This document shows, piece by piece, positions 17,533 through 27,180 of a DNA stretch of 40,881 nucleotides (its first letter is position 1; each line of letters begins with the position of its first letter). The notes below the pieces were generated by a model that saw only the letters and a list, made by a program, of their open reading frames with translations, did no database searches and had not been told where the DNA came from. The DNA is from a bacterium (GTDB taxonomy: Bacteria; Bacillota; Clostridia; Lachnospirales; Lachnospiraceae): assembly GCA_030535455.1 (NCBI GenBank), contig JAUNJY010000038.1, forward strand, positions 1 through 40,881. The letters are read 5' to 3'. Both the position numbers and the translations under genes were made by a program.

Positions 17533-17558
17533 TAGGGGTGTCTAATAGACACTCCCTA
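17533..17558 (+). terminator. Weak hairpin between def and fmt
   Basis: TAGGGGTGTC (17533-17542) pairs with GACACTCCCTA (17548-17558) with one bulge. The tail TTTGCTT is poor, so it probably only tunes read-through into fmt. Confidence 0.35.
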
Positions 17559-17599
17559 TTTGCTTATGCAAACAAGTAAAGATAGAAAAGAGGAATTTG

Positions 17600-18544
17600 A
17601 TGAGAGTAGTATTTATGGGAACACCGGATTTTGCGGTACCAACATTAGAAAATATTATTAAAGCTGGCCATGAAGTAATTGCAGTAGTTACTCAGCCAGA
17701 TAAGCCAAAGGGTCGTAGTAAGACAATGCAGTTTACACCGGTAAAGGAAGTTGCAGTAGCACACAATATTCCAGTATACCAACCGATAAGAATTAAAAAG
17801 GATGAAGAATTTATTGAACAGTTAAGAGAGATGGCACCTGATGTAATCGTTGTAATTGCATTTGGACAAATGTTGCCACAATCCGTATTAGACATTCCTA
17901 AATATGGCTGTATCAATGTACATGGTTCTTTACTTCCTAAATACCGTGGTGCCGCTCCGATCCAATGGTCGATCATTGACGGAGAAGAAGAAACGGGCGT
18001 TACTACAATGATGATGGATGTCGGATGTGATACCGGCGATATGTTATTAAAGGCAACAACAAAGATTACAAGAGAAGACACAGGCGGAAGCTTATTTGAC
18101 CGTTTAGCAACAATGGGAGCAGATCTTCTGATTGAAACATTAAAAGCTGCGGAAGAAGGAACTCTAGTAAGAGAAAAACAAGGCGAAGCTCAAAGCGAGT
18201 ATGCAAAGATGTTTACAAAATCATCTGGTGAGATTGACTTTAATAAGGATGCGGCTTATATCGAACGTTTAGTTCGTGCATTAAATCCTTGGCCAAGCGC
18301 ATATACACATTTAGATGGAAAAACATTAAAGATATGGTCAGCTGACGTGGTAGAAGATAAAGTGGAAGGCCAAGTCGGTGAAATCGTTGAAGTTAAGAAG
18401 GATGAACTTCTTGTTCAGACTGGCAAGGGTATTCTTGCATTGAAAGAACTTCAATTAGAAGGAAAGAAACGTATGACAGTAGATGCATTCTTACGTGGAT
18501 ATGAAGTAAAACAAGGAACTATATTAGGCAAGTTAGAAGCTTAG
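17600..18544 (+). CDS. fmt: Methionyl-tRNA formyltransferase
   Basis: Formylates initiator Met-tRNA using 10-formyl-tetrahydrofolate. The 314 residues match the usual Fmt size. Catalytic residues are present: Asn106 and His108 in INVHGSLLPKYRGAAPIQW and Asp144 in GCDTGD. The N-terminal VVFMGTPDFAVPTL is characteristic, and the C-terminal tRNA-binding domain is complete. The frame also contains a TTG at 17597, but the ATG at 17600 is better placed from AAGAGGA. It lies 92 bases after def. Confidence 0.97.
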   Translation: MRVVFMGTPDFAVPTLENIIKAGHEVIAVVTQPDKPKGRSKTMQFTPVKEVAVAHNIPVYQPIRIKKDEEFIEQLREMAPDVIVVIAFGQMLPQSVLDIPKYGCINVHGSLLPKYRGAAPIQWSIIDGEEETGVTTMMMDVGCDTGDMLLKATTKITREDTGGSLFDRLATMGADLLIETLKAAEEGTLVREKQGEAQSEYAKMFTKSSGEIDFNKDAAYIERLVRALNPWPSAYTHLDGKTLKIWSADVVEDKVEGQVGEIVEVKKDELLVQTGKGILALKELQLEGKKRMTVDAFLRGYEVKQGTILGKLEA

Positions 18545-18633
18545 TGATCATAGTTAGATAAAATTCATGAAGTTTCCTATCTTAAAAAGGCTTTTAAGAA
18601 AAAGCCTGGAGGAGATATGAAAGGAGCAATTAG

Positions 18634-19356
18634 ATGTTTGGATATTATTCACCATATCGTATGTATTTTGACCCAACATATATGTTAGTCTTAATTGGTG
18701 CAGTGATTTGCTTGATTGCATCAGCAAGAGTCAAGACAACGTATTCTAAATTTAGCAGGGTACGAAGTATGTCAGGCTATACAGGAGCAACTGCAGCAGA
18801 GGCAATCCTTCATCGTGCAGGCATCTATGATGTTAGAATTCAGCACGTGGCAGGAAACTTAACGGATCATTATGATCCAAGAAATAAGACATTGAACTTA
18901 AGCGATAGTGTATTTGGCAGTGACTCAGTTGCAGCCATTGGAGTAGCAGCTCATGAATGCGGACACGCAATTCAACATGCAACACATTATGCACCGCTTT
19001 CTATCAGAAGTGCAATTGTTCCCGTTGTAAACTTTGGTACAAATATTGCCTGGTTATTTATTTTAGCAGGCCTGTTCATTACCTCATCCAGCGGCAACAT
19101 CTTGCTTTTAATCGGAGTATTAGCATTTTCATTAGGCGTGTTATTCCAGTTAATAACACTTCCTGTGGAATTCAATGCATCAAATAGAGCATTAAAGATT
19201 TTAAAAGAATCAGGGATTTTACGTAACGACGAAAACTATGGTGCCAGAAAGGTATTATCTGCAGCAGCACTTACTTATGTTGCAGGTGCAGTTTCAAGTA
19301 TTCTTCAATTATTACGTATATTAATCATCATTGGAGGAAGAAGACGTGACGACTAG
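18634..19356 (+). CDS. YugP-type membrane zinc metallopeptidase
   Basis: A 240-residue membrane protein of the Zn_peptidase_2 (YugP-like) family. One helix is at about 15-30 and two or three more lie after the active site (about 135-175 and 210-236). The zinc motif HECGH is at 107-111, and the likely third ligand Glu178 lies in PVEFNASNRA. Its substrate is unknown in the family. It is inserted between fmt and rsmB and overlaps rsmB by 11 bases, so it belongs to the operon. A hairpin (18588-18607) and a second strong ribosome site followed by an ATG at 18617 in another frame precede it. Confidence 0.9.
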   Translation: MFGYYSPYRMYFDPTYMLVLIGAVICLIASARVKTTYSKFSRVRSMSGYTGATAAEAILHRAGIYDVRIQHVAGNLTDHYDPRNKTLNLSDSVFGSDSVAAIGVAAHECGHAIQHATHYAPLSIRSAIVPVVNFGTNIAWLFILAGLFITSSSGNILLLIGVLAFSLGVLFQLITLPVEFNASNRALKILKESGILRNDENYGARKVLSAAALTYVAGAVSSILQLLRILIIIGGRRRDD

Positions 19357-20713
19357 CAAAAAGAACACGAGCCAAGTTCGTGAAGTTGCACTAGAAGTAA
19401 TTATAGAAGTATTAGAAAAAGGCGGATACAGCCATAAAGTGCTAGGACAGGCGCTTACAAAGTATCAGTATCTTGATAAGCAGGAACGAGCATTCCTTTC
19501 AAGATTATGTGAAGGAACAATTGAACGTGCCATTGAGCTTGATTACATTATCAATCAGTTCTCTAAGGTGAAAGTAAAGAAACAAAAGCCGGTCATCCGC
19601 AATATCTTACGTATGGCAGTTTATCAGATCCGTTACATGGATGCAGTGCCAGACAGTGCAGCATGTAATGAGGCCGTTAAGCTTGGTGTAAAAAAAGGAT
19701 TTGGAACATTACGCGGATTTATCAACGGTGTCCTTCGTAATATTAGCCGTAATCAAGAAGAAATCACGTATCCAGATCAGGCAAAAGAGCCAATCAAGTA
19801 TTTAAGCATTAAATACTCTATGCCGGAATGGATTGTATTAAAATGGATGAAAGAATATGATTATAAGACAGTGGAAGGAATTCTTGAAAAGTATAATCAG
19901 TCTAAGGCTACAACAATTCGTACCAATTTATTAAAGACGACACCGGAAGAATTAAAAGCTTCCTTAGAGAAAGCAGGAGTAACAGTGAAGCCTGCTTCCT
20001 ATATGCCATATGCATTCTATATTTCAAATTACAATTACCTTAGCAACTTAGAAGAGTTCAGAGAAGGCTTGTTCCAAGTACAGGATGAAAGTTCCATGCT
20101 TGTTGGGGAAATTGCAGATGTAAAAGAAGACAATATTGTAATCGACGTCTGTGCAGCGCCGGGCGGCAAGACACTTCATATGGCTGAAAAGCTAAAGGGA
20201 ACCGGAATGGTATATTCTAGAGACTTAACATATGAAAAGACTGCATATATTGAAGAAAATGTATTACGTCTTGGAATTGAGAATGTATCTGTCGAAGCAA
20301 GAGATGCCTTAGTATTAGACCAAGACAGCGTAGGCAAGGCAGATGTGGTAATTTGTGATTTACCATGTTCCGGGCTTGGCGTAATCGGCAAGAAACCGGA
20401 TATCAAGTATAAGATTACAGAAGAACAATTAAGTGATCTTAGCAAGCTTCAACAAGAGATTTTAAAAGTTGTCACTACGTATGTGAAACCAGGCGGTACA
20501 TTAATTTACAGTACATGTACAATTAATAAGGCTGAAAATGAAGATAATATGAACTTTATTGTAAAAGAGCTAGGATTTAAGTTAGAAAATATCGATACTT
20601 ACCTTCCTAAGACTCTACAAAATGAAACAACAAAGGAAGGTTATCTTCAATTAATCCCTGGAATTCATAATACTGACGGATTTTTCATCTCAAGATTAAA
20701 AAAAGTTCAGTAA
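19346..20713 (+). CDS. rsmB: 16S rRNA (cytosine-967-C5)-methyltransferase RsmB
   Basis: Methylates C967 of 16S rRNA with S-adenosylmethionine. The 455 residues comprise a NusB-like N-terminal RNA-binding domain (about 8-135), a linker and a Rossmann methyltransferase domain. The SAM loop VCAAPGGK is at 268-275. The two RNA m5C cysteines are Cys341 in DLPCSG and Cys391 in STCTI. I choose the GTG at 19346 because GGAGG lies eight bases before it; the frame is open to a TTG at 19331 that overlaps this ribosome site. The start overlaps the end of the YugP-type gene, suggesting translational coupling. Confidence 0.96.
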   Translation: MTTSKKNTSQVREVALEVIIEVLEKGGYSHKVLGQALTKYQYLDKQERAFLSRLCEGTIERAIELDYIINQFSKVKVKKQKPVIRNILRMAVYQIRYMDAVPDSAACNEAVKLGVKKGFGTLRGFINGVLRNISRNQEEITYPDQAKEPIKYLSIKYSMPEWIVLKWMKEYDYKTVEGILEKYNQSKATTIRTNLLKTTPEELKASLEKAGVTVKPASYMPYAFYISNYNYLSNLEEFREGLFQVQDESSMLVGEIADVKEDNIVIDVCAAPGGKTLHMAEKLKGTGMVYSRDLTYEKTAYIEENVLRLGIENVSVEARDALVLDQDSVGKADVVICDLPCSGLGVIGKKPDIKYKITEEQLSDLSKLQQEILKVVTTYVKPGGTLIYSTCTINKAENEDNMNFIVKELGFKLENIDTYLPKTLQNETTKEGYLQLIPGIHNTDGFFISRLKKVQ

Positions 20714-20749
20714 AGTATTTTATTTGACGTAAAGTAAAGGTATAATTAA

Positions 20750-21787
20750 ATGGAAAAAATTGATATAAAATCATTGAATTATGATCAGATCATTGAAGAA
20801 ATGACGAAAATAGGAGAAAAGCCATTTCGTGCTAAGCAAGTTTATGAATGGCTTCATGTAAAATTAGTAGATAGCTTTGATGAAATGAGTAATCTTAGCA
20901 AAGCTTTAAGAGAAAAATTAGATGCGAATTATAGAATTATTCGTACAAAAGAAGTAGATAAGAGAGTTTCTAAAGACGGATCCACAAGTAAGTTCTTATT
21001 TGAACTTTACGATAACCGAGTAATCGAAAGCGTTCTTATGAAATACAAACATGGAAATTCTGTTTGTATTTCCTCACAAGTAGGCTGTCGTATGGGCTGC
21101 CGTTTCTGTGCGTCTACATTGGGCGGACTAGAAAGATGCCTTACTGCTTCAGAAATGCTAGATCAAATCTATCAGATACAAAAGATCTCAGGGGAGAGAG
21201 TTTCCAACGTTGTAGTAATGGGAACTGGCGAACCGTTAGACAATTATGATAATTTGGTGCAATTCGTCCGCATGTTAACAGATGAGCATGGTCTGAATAT
21301 CAGTCAAAGAAATATTACTGTTTCAACTTGCGGTCTTTGTGAGCGTATTAAGCAATTGGCAGATGAAGAGTTACAGATTACACTTGCAATTTCACTTCAT
21401 GCACCGAATGATGAAAAAAGAAGAGAATTAATGCCTGTAGCCAACAAGTATTCCATCTCAGAGATCATGGATGCTTGTAAGTACTATTATAGCAAGACTT
21501 CTCGTCGTATTACCTTTGAATACAGTTTAGTAAAAGGGGTAAATGATGGCGTTGAGCAAGCAATGGAATTAGTACAACTTGTAAAGGGGCTAAATTGTCA
21601 TATTAACTTAATCCCAGTAAACCCTATAAAGGAACGTGATTATGTACAATCCGACAATTCCTATATCCAAAATTTCAAAAATATACTTGAAAAAAAACGA
21701 ATTAATGTTACTATTAGAAGAGAAATGGGTTCGGATATTGATGCTGCCTGCGGACAGCTAAGAAAGAGTTATATAGATAATAAGTAG
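20750..21787 (+). CDS. rlmN: Dual-specificity 23S rRNA/tRNA adenine-C2 methyltransferase RlmN
   Basis: A radical-SAM enzyme that methylates C2 of A2503 in 23S rRNA and A37 in some tRNAs. The 345 residues contain the iron-sulfur motif CxxxCxxC at Cys113, Cys117 and Cys120, the GTGEPLDNYDN segment, and the C-terminal cysteine (Cys334, AACGQL) that carries the methyl intermediate. No extra resistance-type features were seen. It follows rsmB by 36 bases and precedes the phosphatase gene by 22. Confidence 0.97.
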   Translation: MEKIDIKSLNYDQIIEEMTKIGEKPFRAKQVYEWLHVKLVDSFDEMSNLSKALREKLDANYRIIRTKEVDKRVSKDGSTSKFLFELYDNRVIESVLMKYKHGNSVCISSQVGCRMGCRFCASTLGGLERCLTASEMLDQIYQIQKISGERVSNVVVMGTGEPLDNYDNLVQFVRMLTDEHGLNISQRNITVSTCGLCERIKQLADEELQITLAISLHAPNDEKRRELMPVANKYSISEIMDACKYYYSKTSRRITFEYSLVKGVNDGVEQAMELVQLVKGLNCHINLIPVNPIKERDYVQSDNSYIQNFKNILEKKRINVTIRREMGSDIDAACGQLRKSYIDNK

Positions 21788-21809
21788 GTGTTAAAGAAAG
21801 GAGAGGGCT

Positions 21810-22535
21810 ATGAAATCATTTTCTGTCACGGATATTGGATTAAAACGAACCGTGAATCAAGACTACGTGTTTAGTAGTGAGCAAGAAATTGGCAAATTGC
21901 CTAATCTATTTATTGTAGCAGACGGTATGGGTGGACATAACGCTGGTGATTTTGCATCTAAATATTGTGTACAGTCAGTTATTGAATATATTAAGAATAG
22001 CGACGACGTAACTACAATCAGCATTTTGAATGGTGCAATCAAGTATGCCAATAAAATGCTAAGACAAAAAGCATCTGAGGATGAGACACTGGAAGGAATG
22101 GGGACAACTATGGTTGCAGCATCAGTATACGGTAAACGTATGCTGGTGGCCAACATAGGAGATTCAAGACTTTATGTGTTAAATGATCAGATCAAACAGA
22201 TTACGAAAGACCATTCTCTCGTAGAGATCATGGTTGAAAGTGGTGAGATTAATGCAGAAGACGCAAGATTTCATCCCAATAAAAATGTTGTAACACGAGC
22301 AATTGGCGGCATTGACGACTCTGCTTGTGCCGATTTTTTTGAAGTTGACTTAAATGAGGGAGATATAGTATTATTATGCTCCGATGGACTGTCAAATATG
22401 TTAGGTGATGACGAGATTTTACAAACCGTAAATGAGTTATCAGGTAACCTAGAAGAAACCGGGAAAACTTTGATTAAGAAAGCAAATGACCACGGTGGAA
22501 AAGACAATATAGCGATAATTCTGATGAAAGTATAA
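21810..22535 (+). CDS. prpC: PP2C-type Ser/Thr protein phosphatase (PrpC/Stp)
   Basis: A manganese/magnesium-dependent phosphatase that reverses the action of the neighbouring PASTA kinase. The 241 residues have the PP2C motifs in order: NQDY with Asp18, ADGMGGHNAGDFAS with Asp38, GTTMVAA, NIGDSRLY, the DHSLVE segment, LLCSDGLSNM and GGKDNIAII. No membrane helix is present, so it acts in the cytoplasm. The start is ATG after AAAGGAGAGG. It lies 16 bases before the kinase, the usual pairing. Confidence 0.96.
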   Translation: MKSFSVTDIGLKRTVNQDYVFSSEQEIGKLPNLFIVADGMGGHNAGDFASKYCVQSVIEYIKNSDDVTTISILNGAIKYANKMLRQKASEDETLEGMGTTMVAASVYGKRMLVANIGDSRLYVLNDQIKQITKDHSLVEIMVESGEINAEDARFHPNKNVVTRAIGGIDDSACADFFEVDLNEGDIVLLCSDGLSNMLGDDEILQTVNELSGNLEETGKTLIKKANDHGGKDNIAIILMKV

Positions 22536-22551
22536 AGGAGCGTAGGAAAGA

Positions 22552-24747
22552 ATGTTAAAACCAGGTATGTATATTAGCGACCGGTACGAAATTATTGAAA
22601 AAGTAGGTTCAGGGGGGATGGCTGATGTCTATAAGGCACGCTGCCATAGATTGAACCGTTTCGTAGCAATCAAGGTCCTAAAGTCAGAATACAGTAATGA
22701 TACATCATTTGTTATGAAATTCCGTGCTGAGGCGCAATCTGCAGCGGGACTTTCTCATCCTAATATAGTAAACGTTTACGATGTAGGCGATGACGATGGA
22801 TTATACTACATTGTCATGGAATTAGTAGAAGGAATTACGTTAAAGAATTTCATTGAAAGAAAAGGGAAACTTGAAATTCGTGAAGCAGTAGGAATTGCAA
22901 TTCAGATCTGCCAAGGCCTAGAAGCTGCTCATGATAATCATATTATTCATAGAGATATTAAGCCACAAAACATCATTATTTCCAAAGAAGGAAAAGTTAA
23001 AGTGACTGATTTTGGCATTGCCAAAGCAGCGACATCTAATACGATCAACTCCAATGCAATGGGAAGTGTACATTACATTTCTCCAGAGCAGGCAAGAGGT
23101 GGTTATAGTGATGAAAAGAGTGATATCTATTCATTAGGTGTTACTTTATATGAAATGTTAAGCGGAAGAGTGCCATTTGCAGGAGAGAATACAGTTTCTG
23201 TTGCTCTTGCACATATTCAGTCAGAAGCAGTTCCACTAAGACAAATCAATCCAGATATTCCATACAGCTTAGAGCAAATCGTTATGAAATGTATGGAGAA
23301 AAAACCGGAAAGAAGATATCTGTCTGCAGCGGAATTGATTGCAGATTTAAAACGATCCATCGTTAATCCTAATGGGGATTTTGTAAAAGTGGTATCCGCA
23401 ATCGTGGATGATTCACCAACAATCAATCTTTCCCATGATGAAGTAGAGCAAATTAAAAGTGCTGCAAAAGTGGCAAATGAACCAGTGAATGATGTCTTAC
23501 ACGAGGAACCTGTAGCAAAAAGAGTGGCTCCAGCGGCTCAAGAAGAACAAAAACATGCTGCGGGTGATGATTTCGATGACTTAGATAGCGAAGATGAGGA
23601 CCATGATATTGATCCAAAACTTGATAAGATCATGGTAATTGGAAGCGTAGTGTTAGCTGTAATCCTTGCGGTAATCATAATTGTAATCGTATTGAATGTC
23701 ACAGGTATCTTTGGTAGAAAATCTAGTTCTAAGCTAGATCCAACTGCTTCACCGGTTGCTACAACTGAAGTGACAAGTACGCCAACTCCAGAAGTAACTG
23801 CTACACCAACTGCAGCTGCTGTTAATTTACCAGATGTAGTAGGAAAAACTTATAGTGAAGCAAAAATGTTATTAGATGAACAAAACATTCGCTGTACATT
23901 TAAAGAAGATAATAATTCAACAGAATCAAAAGATACAGTAACAAGAGTTATTATGGATGGAACGGATATTAGTACAGGTACTACAATTCCATCCGATAAG
24001 ACAGTTGAAGTATATTACAGTACTGGTTCTAATTCGGTGATTGTACCGAATGTAGTAGGTAAAGGTAAATCTAGTGCAACAACTGCATTAAAGAATAAGA
24101 GTATTTACAATATCGAGTACCAAGAAGAATACAGTGACACAGTAAGCAGTGGTGTTGTAATCCGTACAAATCCATCTTCTGGAGAAACAATGTCCAAATC
24201 TGATACGATTACAGTTACAATCAGTAAAGGAAAAGAAGTTAAGAACGTTGCAGTTCCTAGCTTGGCAGGAAAGACAGAAGATGAGGCGATTTCAGAACTT
24301 GAAGATGCCGGATTAAAAGTTGGCTCCAAGAAAAAAGAATATAGTGACAGCGTAGAAGAAGGCAAAGTAATCAGTCAGGGTACTGAAGCAGGAAGCCAAG
24401 TTCCAGAGGGTACAAAGATCAGCTTTGTAATCAGCAAGGGACCAAAGGCAACTCCATCTCCAACGCCAACACAGACACCTACATTCAAAGGAACAGTTAA
24501 GATTGATCCAAACGATGTATTTGATGCAGCAAAAGATGAGGACGGAAACCCATCTTCAGGAAAAGTAGAAGCTTATGTTACTGTTGATGGAAAGAAAATC
24601 TCTGTAATCAGTGCTCAAATGATGTCATACAGCGATTTCCCTTATACAAGAACAATCACTGGACCAAAATCCGGTGAATATGTATTAACGATCTTAGTTG
24701 ACGGAGTACAAAGAAGCGGAACTCGCTATGTAGATTTTAATCAATAA
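22552..24747 (+). CDS. prkC: PASTA-domain Ser/Thr protein kinase (PrkC/Stk)
   Basis: A membrane kinase that senses peptidoglycan fragments or lipid II and phosphorylates division, wall and translation proteins. The 731 residues are ordered as follows. The kinase domain is at about 13-270, with glycine loop GSGGMADVY, Lys41, HRDIKPQN with Asp135 and the DFG Asp153. A charged juxtamembrane segment comes next, then one helix at about 359-387. A Thr/Pro-rich stalk leads to three PASTA repeats at about 425-492, 496-560 and 566-629. After a second Pro/Thr linker an additional domain of about 85 residues (647-731) ends the protein; it has a beta-rich, Ig-like appearance. That domain is not part of the minimal PrkC plan. 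The cognate phosphatase is immediately upstream. Confidence 0.96.
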   Translation: MLKPGMYISDRYEIIEKVGSGGMADVYKARCHRLNRFVAIKVLKSEYSNDTSFVMKFRAEAQSAAGLSHPNIVNVYDVGDDDGLYYIVMELVEGITLKNFIERKGKLEIREAVGIAIQICQGLEAAHDNHIIHRDIKPQNIIISKEGKVKVTDFGIAKAATSNTINSNAMGSVHYISPEQARGGYSDEKSDIYSLGVTLYEMLSGRVPFAGENTVSVALAHIQSEAVPLRQINPDIPYSLEQIVMKCMEKKPERRYLSAAELIADLKRSIVNPNGDFVKVVSAIVDDSPTINLSHDEVEQIKSAAKVANEPVNDVLHEEPVAKRVAPAAQEEQKHAAGDDFDDLDSEDEDHDIDPKLDKIMVIGSVVLAVILAVIIIVIVLNVTGIFGRKSSSKLDPTASPVATTEVTSTPTPEVTATPTAAAVNLPDVVGKTYSEAKMLLDEQNIRCTFKEDNNSTESKDTVTRVIMDGTDISTGTTIPSDKTVEVYYSTGSNSVIVPNVVGKGKSSATTALKNKSIYNIEYQEEYSDTVSSGVVIRTNPSSGETMSKSDTITVTISKGKEVKNVAVPSLAGKTEDEAISELEDAGLKVGSKKKEYSDSVEEGKVISQGTEAGSQVPEGTKISFVISKGPKATPSPTPTQTPTFKGTVKIDPNDVFDAAKDEDGNPSSGKVEAYVTVDGKKISVISAQMMSYSDFPYTRTITGPKSGEYVLTILVDGVQRSGTRYVDFNQ

Positions 24748-24769
24748 AATAAATGAAAACATTTATTTT
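24746..24769 (+). terminator. AT-only hairpin after prkC
   Basis: A perfect 10-base stem (24746-24755 with 24760-24769) closes an AAAA loop. It has no GC-rich core, so any termination would be partial. A weak promoter-like pair (TTGGTA at 24768, TAATCT at 24791, 17 apart) follows. Confidence 0.35.
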
Positions 24770-24814
24770 GGTATATACTAAATGCAAAAATAATCTATTC
24801 ACAAGGAAGTTATA

Positions 24815-25702
24815 ATGCAAGGAAAAATCATTAAAGGAATTGGTGGCTTTTACTACGTTCATATACCTGGAAAAGGGGTATATGAATGTAGGGCAAAAGG
24901 CAATTTTAGAAATCAGAAAGTAAAACCGCTTGTCGGAGATAATGTAAAGATTGACATAATAAGCGAAGAAAAGATGACTGGCCATGTAAAGGACATCTTA
25001 GTTAGAAAGAGCGAGTTAATTCGCCCGGCTGTATCCAATGTAGACCAGGCGCTTGTAATTTTTGCAGCTGCAAAGCCGGCTCCAAATCTAAATCTTTTAG
25101 ATCGATTTCTAATTACAATGAGAAAACAGCACCTTGATACAATTGTATGTTTTAACAAGAAGGATGTAGTGAGTAATGAAGAGCTTGCCGTGTTAAAAGA
25201 TACGTATGAAAAGTGTGGCTATCACGTATGCTTTACCAGTGCAAAAAAGTCAGAAGGAATTGAAGATATCAAGGCTTTGATTAAAGGAAAGACAACCGTG
25301 CTTGCAGGTCCAAGTGGTGTTGGTAAGTCCACGATCATTAATCTGTTACATCCTAGGGCTAATATGGAAACTGGAACGATAAGTGAAAAGATTGAACGCG
25401 GAAAGCATACAACAAGACATTCAGAATTATTTTTTGTAGATGATGATACGTACTTGTTTGATACACCCGGATTTAGTTCTTTATATCTGGAAGATATGGA
25501 AAAAGAAAATCTTAGAGATTATTTTGCTGAATTTGAAAAATATGAACCTTTTTGCAAGTTTCAAGGATGTCAGCACATCAATGAACCAAAGTGCGGCGTA
25601 AAGGAAGCATTGAAAGAGGGCAAGATCAGTAAAGTACGCTATGAGAATTACGTACTGATGTATGAAGAATTAAAAGAAAAAGATAGAAGAAAATATAAGT
25701 AA
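24815..25702 (+). CDS. rsgA: Small-subunit ribosome-maturation GTPase RsgA
   Basis: A circularly permuted GTPase that checks late assembly of the 30S subunit. The 295 residues start with an OB-fold (about 1-70). GTPase motifs follow in permuted order: NKKD at 114-117 comes before the P-loop GPSGVGKS at 165-172 and DTPG at 216-219. A zinc site at the end uses Cys247, Cys252, His254 and Cys260. The ATG has AAGGAAG upstream. In Firmicutes it commonly follows prkC, as here. Confidence 0.96.
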   Translation: MQGKIIKGIGGFYYVHIPGKGVYECRAKGNFRNQKVKPLVGDNVKIDIISEEKMTGHVKDILVRKSELIRPAVSNVDQALVIFAAAKPAPNLNLLDRFLITMRKQHLDTIVCFNKKDVVSNEELAVLKDTYEKCGYHVCFTSAKKSEGIEDIKALIKGKTTVLAGPSGVGKSTIINLLHPRANMETGTISEKIERGKHTTRHSELFFVDDDTYLFDTPGFSSLYLEDMEKENLRDYFAEFEKYEPFCKFQGCQHINEPKCGVKEALKEGKISKVRYENYVLMYEELKEKDRRKYK

Positions 25703-25719
25703 TTTGTTTTTCTTTTATG

Positions 25720-25763
25720 CCGCGGGAGAGTAACGTATGCGTTATTCTTCCGCGGTTTTCTTT
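25720..25763 (+). terminator. Intrinsic terminator after rsgA
   Basis: A 16-base stem (25720-25735 with 25740-25755, two wobbles) around a TATG loop is followed by TTTTCTTT. It should end most transcripts from the upstream operon before rpe. Confidence 0.88.
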
Positions 25764-25829
25764 CAATATAAATAGTTACAAAAAAAGATAAGTACGGCGA
25801 ATAGCCAGACAACAGGAGGAAGATACAAC

Positions 25830-26507
25830 ATGATTAAGTTAGCGCCATCAATTTTAGCAGCTGATTTCACAAAATTAGGTGAAGATATTGCGAAAGTAGA
25901 AAGTGCAGGGGCAGAATATCTCCACATTGATGTTATGGACGGTATTTTTGTACCAAGTATTTCATTCGGGATGCCTGTAATCCAAGCAATTAGAAAGAAT
26001 AGTAAGTTATTTTTCGATGTGCATTTGATGATTGAAGAACCAATTCGTTATGTGGATGATTTTGTAGCTGCAGGAGCAGATTTAATTACCGTACATGCAG
26101 AAAGTTGTAAACATTTACACCGTACTGTTATGAAGATTAAAGAATCTGGTGTAAAGGTTGGGGTTGCGTTAAATCCTTCTACTCCAGTGGATGTAATTGA
26201 TTATGTATTAGAAGAACTTGATATGGTTCTTGTTATGAGTGTAAATCCTGGCTTTGGCGGACAGAAATTTATTCCAGGCATGGTTCGCAAGATTGAAGAA
26301 GTGAAGAAAATGATAGAGGAACGTCATTTGAATGTTGATATTCAAGTGGACGGAGGAATTAATCCTAAAAACGTAAACCAAGTAATTGAAGCAGGAGCAA
26401 ATGTCATCGTTGCAGGATCTGCAGTCTTTTCTGGAGACATTGCTACTAACGTTGCTGATTTTAAGGAGGTTTTCACTAATGGAGATGAAAGAACTAAAAC
26501 TAGGTAG
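25830..26507 (+). CDS. rpe: Ribulose-phosphate 3-epimerase
   Basis: Interconverts ribulose 5-phosphate and xylulose 5-phosphate in the pentose phosphate pathway. The 225 residues form a TIM barrel. Metal and catalytic residues are visible: His32, Asp34 and Asp37 in HIDVMDG, the DVHLMIEEP segment with its histidine, VNPGFGGQ, and QVDGGIN. The start is ATG after CAGGAGGAAG. The last 29 bases overlap the start of the PilZ gene. Confidence 0.96.
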   Translation: MIKLAPSILAADFTKLGEDIAKVESAGAEYLHIDVMDGIFVPSISFGMPVIQAIRKNSKLFFDVHLMIEEPIRYVDDFVAAGADLITVHAESCKHLHRTVMKIKESGVKVGVALNPSTPVDVIDYVLEELDMVLVMSVNPGFGGQKFIPGMVRKIEEVKKMIEERHLNVDIQVDGGINPKNVNQVIEAGANVIVAGSAVFSGDIATNVADFKEVFTNGDERTKTR

Positions 26508-27168
26508 ATCTATTGAGATACTAGTAACAAGAGAAGATTATAAATTACATTTGATCAGTAAACTTGAAGATGTATGTGAAGACCATATTTCCGTTACTTT
26601 GATAGAGGGAAATGGACGAAAATTCATATTTAAAGATACCGATCAAATTGAATTTATTTATAAGGATGATAACAGACTATATAAATTCAGACATTTAAAA
26701 GGTGCCATAACAGTACTGGATAATACGTATGTACACTCGTTTTATGGGCCTGTAGAGGGAGAAAGCTTTAATCGCCGTAATGCATTTCGTGTCTTTCTTG
26801 GCGAAGAGAATACATTTTCCTGGACCGGTAATGGATATGAAGAAATTCTTCATGAATATAGAGAAAAGATGGAAGAGGCAAATGGAGAAAGACTTACAAA
26901 AGATTGTCCTTGTATCATAAAGGATTTATCTGAAAATGGTGCTGGTATTTTTACCAATGAGCGTCTTGAGTTATCCGATTTTGTCAGCTTTGAGCTTTTA
27001 ACAAGTCTTGGAAAGATCCGTTGTATTGGCAAGGTTGTTCGTGTTTCCAATGAACGACAGGGAATGTACCGTACATTGTATGGTGTTCAGTTTACTGAAG
27101 TAAGCAATGTTATTTCCAAATATATTTTTGCGGTGCAACGTCTGCAATTAAAGAAAACAAGACGTTAA
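26479..27168 (+). CDS. PilZ-domain cyclic-di-GMP receptor (YcgR-like)
   Basis: A 229-residue cytoplasmic protein with an N-terminal YcgR-type beta domain (about 5-90) and a C-terminal PilZ domain (about 97-220). Both ligand motifs are intact: RNAFR (RxxxR) at 100-104 and DLSENG (D/NxSxxG) at 149-154, so cyclic-di-GMP binding is predicted. YcgR-like proteins slow flagellar motors or control exopolysaccharide, but the target here is unknown. The frame is open further back to 26386; I choose the ATG at 26479 because TAAGGAGGT lies eight bases upstream. It overlaps rpe by 29 bases and is followed by thiN after 12. Confidence 0.88.
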   Translation: MEMKELKLGRSIEILVTREDYKLHLISKLEDVCEDHISVTLIEGNGRKFIFKDTDQIEFIYKDDNRLYKFRHLKGAITVLDNTYVHSFYGPVEGESFNRRNAFRVFLGEENTFSWTGNGYEEILHEYREKMEEANGERLTKDCPCIIKDLSENGAGIFTNERLELSDFVSFELLTSLGKIRCIGKVVRVSNERQGMYRTLYGVQFTEVSNVISKYIFAVQRLQLKKTRR

Positions 27169-27180
27169 GGAGTTGCTGTT

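Noticed and set aside
20724-20746. TTGACG and TATAAT before rlmN
   Set aside because: Only 11 bases separate them, too short for a sigma-A promoter; rlmN is probably read from upstream.
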